DNA of 64,000 nt from Sipunculus nudus (Eukaryota; Annelida; Sipuncula; Golfingiida; Sipunculidae): positions 57,418,019 to 57,482,018 of the forward strand of contig CM049306.1 in the NCBI GenBank assembly GCA_026874595.1, in the 5' to 3' direction. Position numbers and translations under genes: made by a program. Below, one piece after another: positions 11,768-22,620 of the stretch; position 1 is the first letter of the stretch; every line of letters starts with the position of its first letter. The notes below the pieces were generated by a model. It did no database searches, was not told the origin of the DNA, and saw only the letters and a program-made list of their open reading frames with translations.

Positions 11768-12640
11768 AGACTATTTCATTTGATCATTCTTGAAATCAGT
11801 GTGAAAACATTACTCCTCTATACACCAACTTATCTGACATGCATAATTTTGAATCTATCTGAAATCTGTGCTTACCTGAGTGACTCTTAAAGTTTAAAGT
11901 TGATATTTATGAAAATTAAATCTATATGTTCAACTGATATTCCTTAATAAAACCAAGTAACCATACCATAGTTATGATTAAATATGACTTATAATGCCCT
12001 CTCTTCATTATAGAAATGATTAACATTTCTCCTTTTGCAGCCATGACTTTAGATAGATTTTAGAGATGTAGATATTAATTTTCTCAGGCTACTTATTTAT
12101 CAGGCAGCTAGGTCAGATTGAAATAAAACAACCTGCTAAGTTGAAAAATGAAAATACATTGCATAGTTTTCTTGAAAAAAAAAAGTATTTTGACATATAA
12201 AATTTATGATATAAAAGGATACTTGAATGTTTAAGCATCAGGACTGCTGAATGCATGTGATTTCCCCTTCAGTAACCTTGACCATAGGTGTGGAGGTTGG
12301 AGACATACTAGTATTAATTTTCTCCTTGTTAATTAGTGTGGGATAAAATAAACTGAAGCCAAGTGTGAAGTCAGACAAAGAAATGGCAAGGTAGGTAAGC
12401 AATTAGAGGGAAAATTGTTGTACTAATCTGTGTCAAAACACAATTACCTTTCAGATGGTGTCTTCTTGAGACTTCAAACGTGTTGTAAGAGAAGTCTTCT
12501 GACTTCAGTCATATTGTAAGACAAATCTGGCCATGCCATCTGGATCAGTGGGACAATCAGAGATACATGGTCAGGGTTCACCACCGGACTACTATATATA
12601 TCTAACCCTTATACAGAAGTGATAGGGATGTGTCATTAGT
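11768..12640. other. Intron / possible upstream region, nothing specific
   Basis: AT-rich. The sequence becomes slightly less AT-rich toward the candidate first exon at 12787. No TATA box or initiator can be called with confidence. Confidence 0.4.
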
Positions 12641-12786
12641 TCAGTTGATTGTATCTGAGTCAAGAGTGTAAACTATCCACAAATAGCAGGCTAGTGCCCT
12701 AAGAGTGAGGTATTCCTGGGTCAGACATGTAACGCGAGGACACTTAAGTGAGACCATTACTTTGATATACCTGGCGACAATTAAAC

Positions 12787-12820
12787 ATGCCAGTGGATTA
12801 TTACGACAGTGATGACGAAG
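12787..12820 (+). CDS. Candidate alternative first coding exon of AHCYL-like gene
   Basis: A short open block starts with ATG in an acceptable context (AAAC-ATG-C), preceded by an in-frame TGA. It encodes MPVDYYDSDDE plus one base and ends at a strong donor, GAAG|GTAAGA. The donor phase is 1, exactly what the acceptor at 39350 needs; the join would give …SDDE-A-SYTGSSSDEE, so the acidic exon flows into the acidic linker. This isoform would lack the RSISxSS serine cluster. AHCYL genes in other animals are known to vary at the N-terminus by alternative first exons, which makes this plausible. At 34 nt, a chance ATG plus donor cannot be excluded without transcripts. Confidence 0.5.
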
Positions 12821-13437
12821 GTAAGATTTAATTACTTCATTTTACAACTTGTGTGCCTCCATCGTTTGTGCATTGTTTCATGTCAGCATCTAGTTTTGGA
12901 AAAGAACAAACAGTTCAAACTTCAGTCTCATTGAATATGGCTCTAATAGTTTTAATAGTTTATTGGTTTAATTCAATGAGGTCAGTGTGGGAGTGAATGT
13001 ATTAATTGATTACATGTATGTATGAAAAACATAACTGGTGCTACCACTTATTTACTTGTAACAAATTATTATGTACTTATTCTCTGAAAGTACTTTTATA
13101 CTCATTTTCATACTTTTTAGTTGAAATCAAAATCATAATTTTTATTTTCTCCAAAGCACCCTTCAAAATGGTGATTCTAGACCTCCGTTAAAAAATTGTG
13201 AAAAAGAGAGCTGTACTTAGTCAAAGTGTTAATTTTTGTGAATTTGTTGCATGGCTTGATGCCTTACTTTCATTGATCAGTGACAAAATGATGTTAACCT
13301 CTGGAGTTGTGTGCCAGGGCTCATCAAATAATTGCTGATTTTGTCCTAGGGCTTGTTGACAAGCATCTTGCACATTGCTTCACATGCAACACATGCCTAA
13401 TTTTATACTTCTTCATAAGTTGTATATGAAAGCTCAC
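12821..13437. other. Intron, nothing recognised
   Basis: AT-rich sequence after the candidate exon donor. The short open frame at 13006-13191 has no family resemblance. Confidence 0.5.
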
Positions 13438-13743
13438 TGTAGTATCGTGAATAATTATTATAAGGGCTTGTCCCGAGCGATAATAGAGGATATTATGGGT
13501 GTAAACCGGAAGGCGTCATTAGCCTCGTGTTGAGTTCAAGCTGGAGTGGAGATCGCCATGTTGGAACTGAAATAAACTTGTTATAGTTTTAATCTGAGTT
13601 GTCCGTCGCTTAGAGCGTGAACTGTGAACGGAACATATGGCGACAGGGTTGGAGTGGAGATCACCATGTTGGAACTGAAATAAACTTGTTATAGTTTTAA
13701 TCTGAGTTGTCCGTCGCTAAGAGCGTGAGCTGTGAAAGGAACA
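13438..13743 (+). mobile_element. Collapsed LTR retrotransposon (5' LTR, PBS, partial 3' LTR)
   Basis: The element starts TGTAG and ends AACA, flanked by the identical 5-bp target duplication CTCAC (13433-13437 and 13744-13748). The 5' LTR is 13438-13635 (198 bp, TG…CA) and contains AATAAA near its 3' part. It is followed by TA and TGGCGACAGGGT (13638-13649), which looks like a tRNA primer-binding site. Then comes a second copy of only the last 94 bp of the LTR (13650-13743), with about four differences from 13542-13635. All internal coding sequence is deleted. The family and primer tRNA are not assigned; short LTRs and a 5-bp duplication fit Ty3/gypsy-type elements. Confidence 0.75.
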
Positions 13744-13999
13744 CTCACATGTTTTAAAATAAAATCCAGAGTACCAGCTCTGCATTCCTGCTTAGTCTGT
13801 GATAAGAATTTCTATTGGTGTCATAATCCAATTGATCAAATCCTTATCAGTAAGATATGGCTCCTCTATCAGAGTATTATCTGTTAATATCAGAAGTGAT
13901 ATTTTCAGTCTTAGACTGATGTTGAGGGAAAAAGTTTACAGTGTGCTTGTAATACTCATATTTTTTGCATTGTCAGTGTACATTTAGACAATTTTTTAT

Positions 14000-14356
14000 T
14001 ATACGCCCATCTATGACGGGACGTATTATGGTATACCCACCGTCTGTCAGTATGCTGACTGTTAGTGTCGCTTTGATAACTTGCTGGGGCTTTGATGGAT
14101 TTTCACAAAACTCACCATTACTACTAACCAATAGATTTCCAACAAAATCCACACATATTCAATGAGGTCAGGGGTCACTGCACTCTAGAGGCATTGTGGT
14201 GACTAACCAAAAATTTTATGGATTTTCAAAAAACTCATTATACCAATAGGGTTTCTTACCTCAATTGCACTTAAGAAAATTCATGCATATTTTATAAGGT
14301 CAGAGGTCACAAAATATAAAATGGGTGTATTATGCACTATTTGCGGTGCTCTCGTT
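14000..14356. mobile_element. HINE-like element family E, copy 1
   Basis: The 5' end is a hairpin, ATACGCCC…GGGACGTAT, and the 3' end carries the related GGGTGTATTATGCA. A small stem-loop follows (GCAC…GGTGC), then CTCGTT. The core has two diverged units with 'GGATTTTCA(C/A)AAAACTCA' and 'AAGGTCAGAGGTCAC' blocks. Copies at 48440-48830 and 52452-52965 share this plan. Non-coding. Confidence 0.6.
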
Positions 14357-14749
14357 ATGCATATCAAATGCAGTTTTTACCTATGTCTCTCAGTTCAAGG
14401 TACTTCTAACCATTGGGACATCAACCTGAAACCAGCATGTATTACAACACTTTTGCAGTTATCTGTTAATATGTTCTGGCCAGGTGATCCTGTTACTGTG
14501 GCATGTTTACCCATGACAGGTCCAGGCTGATCCTAACAAAACCTTTCTAACCTCACCCTGATCCCTCTATTCTCATTAGTAACTCCTTACCCCACCCTGA
14601 TCCCTGTCGCTCAATTTAGACCCCTATTTTGATCCACTTGTTCTTTGTAAGATGCCAACCAAGCTTCTCTCAGGCCAAGCTGATCCAACTTGTCCCATCT
14701 TTCCCTGTACTGTGCTGATTGTATTATGCCTTAGCTTGCTGCTCCTATA

Positions 14750-15080
14750 AACCCACACATCCCATATTGTTTCCAACAACCCTATATATCCCCTTGTTCC
14801 CTATATGCCCATAAGTTTCACTGTGTTCCCTACATCCCACATGTTTACCTTGTTCCCTACAACCCCACGTTCCAATTTGTTCCCTACAACCCACATGTTC
14901 AACCTTGTTTACTACAACCCCACATGTTACACTTTGTTCCCCACAGTGTTTAACCTTCTTTCATACATCCCCATATGTGTCATCTTATTCCCACATTAAT
15001 CCACATTATTCCCTATAGCCCACTTAGTTATAGAGTTCCATCTTATTCCCTTTAGCCCTACATTACCCATCTTATTCCCC
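14750..15080. repeat. Degenerate C/T-rich minisatellite
   Basis: Diverged repeats of TTGTTCCCTACAACCCCACA-type sequence about every 30-38 bp, strongly C-rich and G-poor on the plus strand. The open frame at 14805-14999 is a consequence of this repeat. Confidence 0.6.
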
Positions 15081-15164
15081 CTGCATGCCAAATTTATTTG
15101 TGTAAAGTGTAAAGCTGTAACACTTTTTATCATACATCCCCACGCCCTACATAGTGTCCTGTAT

Positions 15165-15530
15165 CCTCAGGTAGAGCACAGGATGCAAAGCCGGGAGATT
15201 GTGAATTTGAAATTCAGCCGAGGTGGTGAGTTTTTTCGCAGTTCAACCTCATCCAGGGTGAGCACTCTGCAGGCTTAAATGATTGCGCCTTTTGTGGGTT
15301 CCTAGGTGGTATGACCCAGCAATGGGGATAATTACACACCCAGGGCCCACAGGTGCAGTAGTCACCAGGCCTGGTTAATGCCAGGATAAAAATGAGAGGA
15401 AGTGTGTGATATTGCCCTGTCATGTAGTCGGAAACCAGAATGGAATTCTGCAGATGTACATTTGCGTAGTAAAGTTAGCATTAAAATGGGAGGCGGTTAC
15501 CTCCGCAAAAAATATAAATAAAAAGAACTG
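15165..15530 (+). mobile_element. tRNA-derived SINE
   Basis: The 5' head has a pol III A box (GGTAGAGCAC) and a B-box-like GAATTTGAAATTC about 35 bp later. This is a typical tRNA-derived layout. A body of about 250 bp follows, with TGACCCAGCAATGGGGAT and GCCTGGTTAATGCCAGG blocks. Near the 3' end is a stem-loop (GGAGG…CCTCC), then an A/T-rich tail (aaaaaatataaataaaaag). No coding capacity. The LINE partner and named SINE family are not assigned. Confidence 0.7.
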
Positions 15531-16730
15531 ATATAACACTCTTGGATTCAGACTCAAGAGCTTTTTGTTTCAAAGTATATTTGATCAGCTTTATATCATC
15601 TTATTAGTCAATGTGTGGTCAGTGTATATTGCCTGCCTTATTAGAAAGATTTATGAGTACCTCTGGCTCACTGTTTTTTACAGATTATTTAAGAAAAGGT
15701 GCTGGAGTTAACAATGCCTGACTCCTGATTGCTAAGTAAACACAACTGGCCAGTTCATTGACACAGCTCTCTGATGAAGGTTATTGTGAAGAGTCTGTGC
15801 AAGGTCAGAGTAAAGGCTTCAGGGTAATTAATGGCACAGGCCATGGCTTAATTAACCCTGGTGGCCTAATTAGCCTACCAGAGACCACCCTCAGTGAGCA
15901 GGAAGACCACCAGGGTGACCAGAAGTCTGCATACAGAACTTGATACCCCTAGAAATCTTCAGCAGTCTTGGTGTGTTTTACTTTACAAATCTTACTCACA
16001 AACTCCAGATGCTAGCTTTACCTTTGATGATAAGGCTGCTGAAGTGTGAAATGTCTTCCTTACTTCACTTATGGAGGAATTTATTATTTTCTTTCAAGTG
16101 TAGAGATATCTGGTACTCTTTTTGGTAAAAGGGTGGATCCAGGGTTTTGAGAAGGGAGGGCTTTAATACCTTAACTTAAAGAAAGGTTCAAAACTGCAGG
16201 AGGGGTAGGGATTACCTGAAAATTGGGGGGGAAATCTGCAAAAGGGGGCTTATACTCCTGTACCATCTCCCCCCTCTCCAGTCACCATAGTTTTCAAAAT
16301 TTTTTTTTAAATTTAATTTTACCATCAGTATGATTGACCTTATTGGTTTTACTTTCTATAAAAACCACCATTCTCTAATTTGATATTTCACATATGGTGA
16401 AATCACTTATAAGGCTATTATAAATCATTTCCTGCACATGAAAACTATTGTCCAGCCATCATGCAATATATTGCAATAATTAGCTGGATAGATATTGGAA
16501 GCAACTAAGATGTTAGTAGAGCTATTTACAGTATTAATTGGCATATAACAAAGAAGTTTATAATAGTCATATCAAGAATATTAAGCACAGCACATGACAT
16601 ATAAGTTTGTTATGTGACAGATATTACCAGAAATGTTACCAGTAAATGTGACAGCTGTTTGCTGATCACTGGTTAGTGGTAAGTATCAGCTGGGCAAAGA
16701 GGTGTTATTATTAAAGAAAGAGTAACAGAG
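15531..16730. other. Intron, nothing recognised
   Basis: Contains a short repetitive 'ggtggcctaattagcctaccagagaccacc' stretch near 15860 and G-rich runs near 16190-16250. No exon or RNA gene seen. Confidence 0.45.
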
Positions 16731-16739
16731 TTTTGCCCA

Positions 16740-17000
16740 GGTACATGAAGGAATACAGTTACTTTGAAGATGGTCAGGTCCAGGTACAGAAACATGATTT
16801 GTGTACCAAGATACAGGATAATACAGTTCCAGGTACTTTAGATAGTACCTGGATACACGCGTCCATATTCAGAATCATACATGAACCTTGAGTACATTAT
16901 ACCCAATACAAACACCAGGTACCTGGTACTTCCCACTCATAAAATCCAGGTACAGGTACTCTGAATTAAGTACCTAGATGCTTCTATACCTAGATACAAG
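16740..17000. repeat. AGGTAC-rich degenerate repeat
   Basis: Many diverged copies of (CC)AGGTAC(CTGG) in both orientations occur within about 260 bp, some forming palindromes such as CCAGGTACCTGG. It abuts the Tigger element at 17003. Confidence 0.5.
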
Positions 17001-17002
17001 TA

Positions 17003-18132
17003 CAGTGAAGTCCAGATATAGTGAACAGGTTTGTTCCATGGGAATTAGTTCCGTAAATCAAATTTCCGTTACAATGAAATTTCTGAGTATGCCATTTATG
17101 TTGCATGGCAGAAAATTGATAAAAGCACACTTGTGAACATTCATCCCAAAAGAACGCAAAGTTCAAATCAAATCGTGTTTATTTCATAATGAACATATAT
17201 ACAAAACAAAATCCAGCACTGTGGCAGCATGCCAAAGATTCTCCAGTATTTTAGCTCTATCCTAGGTGTCTGGTTGCTGTTTGAAGAACCTGATTGGGGC
17301 CTGCAGACCATCTCTGGCATCAGCCCTCAGTACAAGTTCGACCAGTGAATCATTTATGTCTTCTTCTATGTCACCATCCTCCTCCTGGTCTGCTGTTGCT
17401 CGGATGATCAACAGAATACTTGTATCGTCCAACTCAGCTTCATTTTCTGCAGCTGAATCGACCGGGCATACTGCTCCGCCCCCATTGGCGTTTCCATCCC
17501 AAGACTCCTGATGTCTGCCTCCGTTGCCTGGACAAAGCAAGTGTTGTTCTCTTCGGGGGGGACCTCTTGGTTTTCTGGTGTGGCGCCTTGCAAAACAAGC
17601 ATTTCATTGTTGATGGCAGCCCCATGTGTTTGCTTGTCAGTCACCCACATGAAGAGTGCCTTGTCCAGTTCTCCATTCTTCACTCCGCGAAATTGGATCA
17701 CCTGGCTTGAATCGCTAGCGACACCTGACCACTTGTCTGCTGCGCTCAGGATATTGGAGACTGTTGAGATGTGAACACTGGTGTGCCCAACCGAGACCAT
17801 GGGTAAACAGTGGTGACAAAACCACTCGACTATGGCCTGGGTGTGAAAACCTGCCCTGTCATGTATTAATTAGCCTGTCATTGTCGGCTGGGTTAATCAA
17901 AGATCAAACGACTGGGGAAAGTTGGATCTGACAGCCGCCACTCAAGTTTGTTATAACGATTCTGACTGTATGGGCGAGGTTAATTTTGTTTCATGTAAGT
18001 CTGTTCGGATCCCGTGCTTGAGTTATCCATTATATCAAAGCCAATTTGAACTTTCACTCATTCATTCCCTAGAGATTTGTTCGTAACTTGAGTCTTCTGT
18101 TGTAACGGACCCGTTATAATGAGACTTCACTG
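17003..18132 (-). mobile_element. Tigger/pogo DNA transposon, internally deleted
   Basis: Inverted ends CAGTGAAGTC…GACTTCACTG, each bordered by TA (17001-17002 and 18133-18134), delimit 1130 bp. Similarity of the two ends continues into 'TCCGTTA(C)AA'. The minus strand carries remnants of a Tigger-type transposase. The length is far below a full Tigger element, so this is a deletion derivative. Confidence 0.75.
17262..17800 (-). pseudogene. Tigger transposase remnant (DNA-binding region, DDE domain missing)
   Basis: Two minus-strand frames cover this stretch. The upstream frame (17408-17800) has HISTVSNILSAADKW, a helix-turn-helix-like segment. LDKALFMWVTDKQTHGAAIN follows, matching the CENP-B-type motif (LD.AL..W....R..G.PI) of Tigger/pogo transposases. 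The downstream frame (17262-17540) has an acidic stretch and ends …LQAPIRFFKQQPDT, resembling a Tigger C-terminus. The catalytic DDE region of about 200 residues that should lie between them is absent, and the two parts are in different frames. It is not a functional transposase. Open frames on the plus strand here are antisense shadows. Confidence 0.65.
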
Positions 18133-18134
18133 TA

Positions 18135-18748
18135 CTTGGTCCCAGCCTTAAGAAAAGCCCATTATTACTTCATTAGAACAAGCAGTACTCTGTGGCAGAG
18201 TACGTACCTGCATGATCAGCTGTGTTATAGGAGCTTGAAGCACATGACCATGTACAATGACACATTTTGTACTGGTTTATGCACCTGTTATAGACACCTG
18301 TAGTTTACCATCTGTTGCACATTATGGTCATCAAGAGTGACTAATGGACAGTAAACTGAAGGTGTACATTTGGTCATGCTGAAAATACGGGATTGTTTTT
18401 TTTTTTTACCTATATAATATTTCATTTATGATGAAATACCAGGAACTGCCTTCAATATTAGAGGAACTTGTCTTTTATAAATATGCTTAAATAACATCTA
18501 GATATGGAGTGTGTATAGTTTCATCCCCATGTATAACATGGATTGCAATTTGCTAAAAGAAGAATTCATTTTTTCATTTCCTTTTTATTTAATCTCACTA
18601 AGTTAAAGACTCAGCTTTTATTCATGCTTGAACTTAATTAAGTATATTACCTAATTTACTTAGTTATATAATAACCTTAGTATTTGCTAGTACTTTAAGT
18701 ATACAGCACCTTTGCATCCTTTAAAGAGAATTCTATAAATCAATATGA

Positions 18749-18750
<2 letters not shown>
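18135..18750. other. Intron, nothing recognised
   Basis: AT-rich sequence between the Tigger element and the ATT microsatellite, with no exon seen. Confidence 0.5.
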
Positions 18751-18792
<42 letters not shown>

Positions 18793-18800
18793 TTTATTAA
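18751..18800. repeat. (ATT)n microsatellite
   Basis: About 14 uninterrupted ATT/TTA units followed by degenerate AT-rich sequence. Confidence 0.95.
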
Positions 18801-19249
18801 TATCGTTTATATTATATATTATGATAATTATTATTATTTCTTACCTTTCATGGTTTAATACTAAAGGGAGGGCAGTTTTCTATTCCTAGACAGGGTTGTT
18901 TAGTATGATTTACGTGGGATGCACTGACAACACTTCCAGGGACTGAATCCAGGTACAGATGCGAAGTACAGTATTTTCATTTTCTTTAACATTTGCCAGG
19001 ATGATCAATTTTGTCCGAGTTTTTCGTGAGCTTCAGCTGGTTCTTGTCATTCCCACACCTGCATCACTTATATTCAGTTTGTTTACAAAATGGCCACTAG
19101 GTGTCCTCACTGTAAAGCAACCCAGCACTTTTCAACCTGTTGTCACTGAGATGATCAAAATTGGTGTAGTCAGACAGGTTCAGGTTGTACACATCTGCAG
19201 GTGCATAAAGTAATTCTTTTTTTATTTTTTTAATTTATAAACTAATTTT

Positions 19250-19440
19250 TTGCCTCTGCAAGGAGGGTATGTTTTCATAGGGGTCAGGTATGTGTTTGTG
19301 TGTCTTTAAACTCACACACTAGTCAACAGAATTTCATGAAATTTTCAGACAGTTTGGGAGTGGGCCAATAGGAAGCAGATAATATTTTGGTGTGGATCTG
19401 GAAAATGATCAGGTTTCAGGAACATCATCAAGGAATATTC
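19250..19440. repeat. Dispersed repeat fragment
   Basis: TGCCTCTGCAAGGAGGGTATG…TTTGTGTGTCTTT…AATTTCATGAAATTTTCAGACAG resembles the block at about 61680-61850 (GTTATGTTTTTAGTGGCATTGG…GATTTTAATGAAATTTCCAGGA). This suggests two diverged copies of one interspersed family. Borders uncertain. Confidence 0.35.
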
Positions 19441-19518
19441 ACAAATTTAAAGTCACTTATGTGTGAATGAACCTGAGAATATCTATTGGTCAAATAAGTG
19501 GTTGCAATAAACTTTTTC

Positions 19519-19723
19519 GGGACATCCCACAATAGGGACCACTGTTTGGACGTCCCACAATAGGGACCACTGTTGGGATGTCCCACAATAGGGACCACTG
19601 TTGGGACGTCCCACAAGTCAATAGGGACCACTGTTGGGACGTCCCACAAGTCAATAGGGACCACTCTTGGGACGTCCCACAATGGGGACTACTCATGGGA
19701 CGTCCCACAATAGGGACCACTCT
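19519..19723. repeat. Minisatellite with GGGACGTCCC palindromes
   Basis: Seven tandem copies of a 28-34 bp unit, GGGACGTCCCACAA(GTCA)ATAGGGACCACTGTTG. Four copies carry the perfect 10-bp palindrome GGGACGTCCC; the other three have one substitution. Two units include a GTCA insertion. The peptide-like frames on both strands (WDVPTVVPI and similar) come from the repeat. Confidence 0.92.
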
Positions 19724-20780
19724 CAACTTGATAGAGGCTTACATGTTGGAGAATGAAGATTTCTAGTTTGAATGGATTGTACAAATAGTAAATGTTACTA
19801 ATCTGGTAGTTAAGCGCTATCCATGGCTCAGGTGGTGGCAATCAGTAGTGTTTATTGCTACATGGTAATTTTTCAAGAGATCAGTCTTTGTTGTTTTAGT
19901 AGTAAACAAACATCAGACTTATTATAGATCAGCTGCTCATACTTATTATGAACAATGCAGCTTACTTTATGAATGATGCTGTAATCAGTGAATAAAGTAG
20001 ACCTGATATGGTGTTAGAACTCTGTCAGAGTTATCTGTTGTTTTATTGTCTGTAAGGGGACCAACTTTTATGACAGTGTCAGTGAGCTGTCAGCCTAATC
20101 TCTTACAGTCATGTATTATACCAGATCATAACAGTTATAGTCCAGTTATCTCAAGGTTAAGGTCTAAGCATTGTCATCAAGATAAATATCCCCAGCACAC
20201 ATAAACACACCCTTTGTGCTGTTTAGTGTAGATGTGTACTGACACAAAGGTTTGCATCATTAGCCAGCTTGACTGATTAATGAACATGATTGAATGACTC
20301 AGTTGGCATGAACTGACCAGGCCTACTTTGAGTTTGACTGTAGTCTTGCCAAAAAGTGTACTGCAGTGACATTTTATACTACATCACTCTATATAGACAA
20401 TTTACAAATTCAGTGTAAGGCTCTGACCAGTTCTGAGAACATTCTAAAAAAAAAAGAAAATTGCAAAAAAATTTAAAGCTCTTTATTGCTAAACTGTCAG
20501 TCAAGGATGGGGTTTGAGCTGTGCTTGTCAGCAATCAAAAGTCAACACCTTTTAGATTTACCAATAGGCTGCATTTTTGATAGGATCTTTTTCACATATG
20601 CCTGTCATCATTATAGAAATAAACAAAACTACTTAATAGCTAACTCTAATTTAATTCTAAGTGGGATAATACTGTGTCAAAGAAGACAACTTTCTAAAAT
20701 ATCAAACTGATAACTGTCATTCAGAATATTTCATGATGCCAGTTTCCTTTTAAATTATGTCTTGATTCATAATGGTAATT
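19724..20780. other. Intron, nothing recognised
   Basis: AT-rich non-coding sequence. The 74-residue open frame at 20486 has no recognisable family. Confidence 0.5.
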
Positions 20781-20782
20781 TT

Positions 20783-21830
20783 TTAGCGAACCTGTGAGCT
20801 AATGTAATGGTGTGGCGTTGTCTGGCATTGGTTTTCTGTTGTCCAGCGTCCAGCATCTGTATGTTAACCCATACTATCTCAAAAACAACAGGCACATGCA
20901 TCACAAAATTTTATGCAAAAAAATTAGCGATCTGAAAAACTATATAGGATTTTGCTTATTTTTTGGCTAACTGCATTTTCTTAGATTTTAAAAGAGAAAA
21001 AGCTAAAAACCTTTAAAAATCTTCTCCGAAGAAACGGTCTAGCCAAATTGTTCAATATTTCACAGAAATAATCTTTTTTACTATCTCTCTCAAGTTTGTT
21101 CGAATTGTTTTAGTTCGATGATTTTTGGCTGAGTTACAGGAAGTTGAACCTGGTCATCTGTCAAAAAAAGCATACAAAAATTTCAATCTCAGAAATGGCT
21201 GGATCTATCATCACCAAATTTTATGCAAATGTTGGTCACATGAGTCATGTCTGAAATTGAGATGTTGGTGGTGCCACCTGCATCAGCCTTTTTTTGTACG
21301 GGGGTTATCAGTGCCTGTATCATACTGAGGGCTACAAAGAACTTCTTCTCTGAAACCATATGGCCAAATTGTTTAATATCACACAGAAATGATCCTAGGG
21401 TAGTGTTTTCTGAAGTTTGTTCAAATGGTCTCTGTTTAGTGACTTTTGGCTGAGTTATGAGTACTTGAAATTAGTCATATGCCATAACAGCCCATTTTAG
21501 CTAAGGGGCTACAAAGATCTTCTTCTAAAAAAACACTTGGCCAAATTCTTAAATCTCACTCATTAAATATCCTCAGATGTTGATAATACAAGTTTGTAAA
21601 AATGGTTTTAGTTCAGTGCTTTTTAGCTGAGTTATGGGGAGCTGAACATAGCTAGTTTGCTGCAAAACCTTTTTTTTTTTGACTGATGCCACTTAAGCCA
21701 TTTGTTTAATATTTTACAAGAATATACCCACAATAATTCTTATAATAATTGTCATTAATGGTTCCATATGAATGATTTTTGGCGGAATTATGGCGATTGA
21801 ATTGAGTCATTTTACCATATATTTTGGCTG
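20783..21830. mobile_element. HINE-like repeat family G with tandem core
   Basis: The left end has the hairpin TTAGC…GCTAA, followed by GTGGCGTTGTCTGGCATTGG. The core has about four diverged units of GGCTACAAAGA(A/T)CTTCTTCT…TGGCCAAATT(G/C)TT…GACTTTTGGCTGAGTTA, near 21000, 21330, 21505 and 21690. A GGTGGTGCCACCTGCA variant of the family A palindrome lies at 21267. The right border is unclear. Confidence 0.5.
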
Positions 21831-21899
21831 TGTGAAGCAGTTACATCTAGCCTGGCACCAGTTTATTAGCACCTATAACATCATGCCACTCGATTTCAG

Positions 21900-22215
21900 G
21901 TTAAATAGCTTGACAGACTGGCAACTATTTCAGATTTTGCAACAGGCCAAAGGTCAGCCTTGATCTATTTATAGCTTTGACAGACTAGCAACTGTGTCAG
22001 AATAGGCAACAGGTCAAGAGATCACTCAGTGCAGCCAGGTATAGGTCAAGAGTTCATTCAGTGCAATAGCTGGATTCTATTTATAGCTTTGGCAGACGGC
22101 CAACTGTGTCAGAGTATGCAGCAGGTCAAGAGTTCACTCAGTGCAGCCAGGTACAGGTCAAAAGTTCACTCAGTCTAGCCAGGTGCAGGTCCAGAGTTCA
22201 CTCAGTGATGTAGCT
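21900..22215. repeat. Local satellite, GGTCAAGAGTTCACTCAGTG
   Basis: Repeated blocks AGCTTTG(A/G)CAGAC…CAACTGTGTCAGA and CAGGTCAAGAGTTCACTCAGTGCAGCCAGGTA recur at about 30- and 110-bp spacing. Confidence 0.65.
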
Positions 22216-22289
22216 TGAGCCAGCAATTTGTCACAGTTCACTTGGGGCAACTGCATTTCTCACCTAAGCCTGGTCAGCCCAGTGCATCA

Positions 22290-22620
22290 ATTTGAGAAGT
22301 TTGATGTATTGGCCTGATATTTTGACCTGTCAATGCGTCTTTGATGGCTTTCATGTTCACAAGACAGGTGTCACCACCTACAATGACTTTTGCCCAGTGT
22401 ATGTGCCTGCTTATTTCTCCAGAGGAATTGGATATATCAGTCTGAAATTGGGCAAATTAATACATATTGTAATGCTTTGTCATAAGCAAGACTGGTGGCA
22501 CTACCTTCAATAATTTCTGCACAGTGTATGTCCCTGCTTATTTTTCAGGAGGGGATATCAGCCTGAAATTGGGCATATATATACATCTCTGATACCTTCG
22601 TCATATGCAAGATATGTAGG
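22290..22620. repeat. Degenerate family A-like core sequence
   Basis: Contains ACAGGTGTCACCACCTACAATGACTTTTGC and CATAAGCAAGACTGGTGGCACTACCTTC. These echo the alternating A and B half-units of family A, about 130 bp apart. No terminal hairpins found. Probably an old, truncated relative. Confidence 0.4.

Noticed and set aside
17266-17774. Four overlapping plus-strand open frames
   Set aside because: They are antisense to the Tigger transposase remnant, and their low stop density reflects the coding past of the other strand.
19519-19723. CRISPR-like direct repeats
   Set aside because: Units abut with no unique spacers, and the context is an animal intron.
19428-19766. WDVPTVVPI-type repetitive frames
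   Set aside because: Products of the GGGACGTCCC minisatellite.
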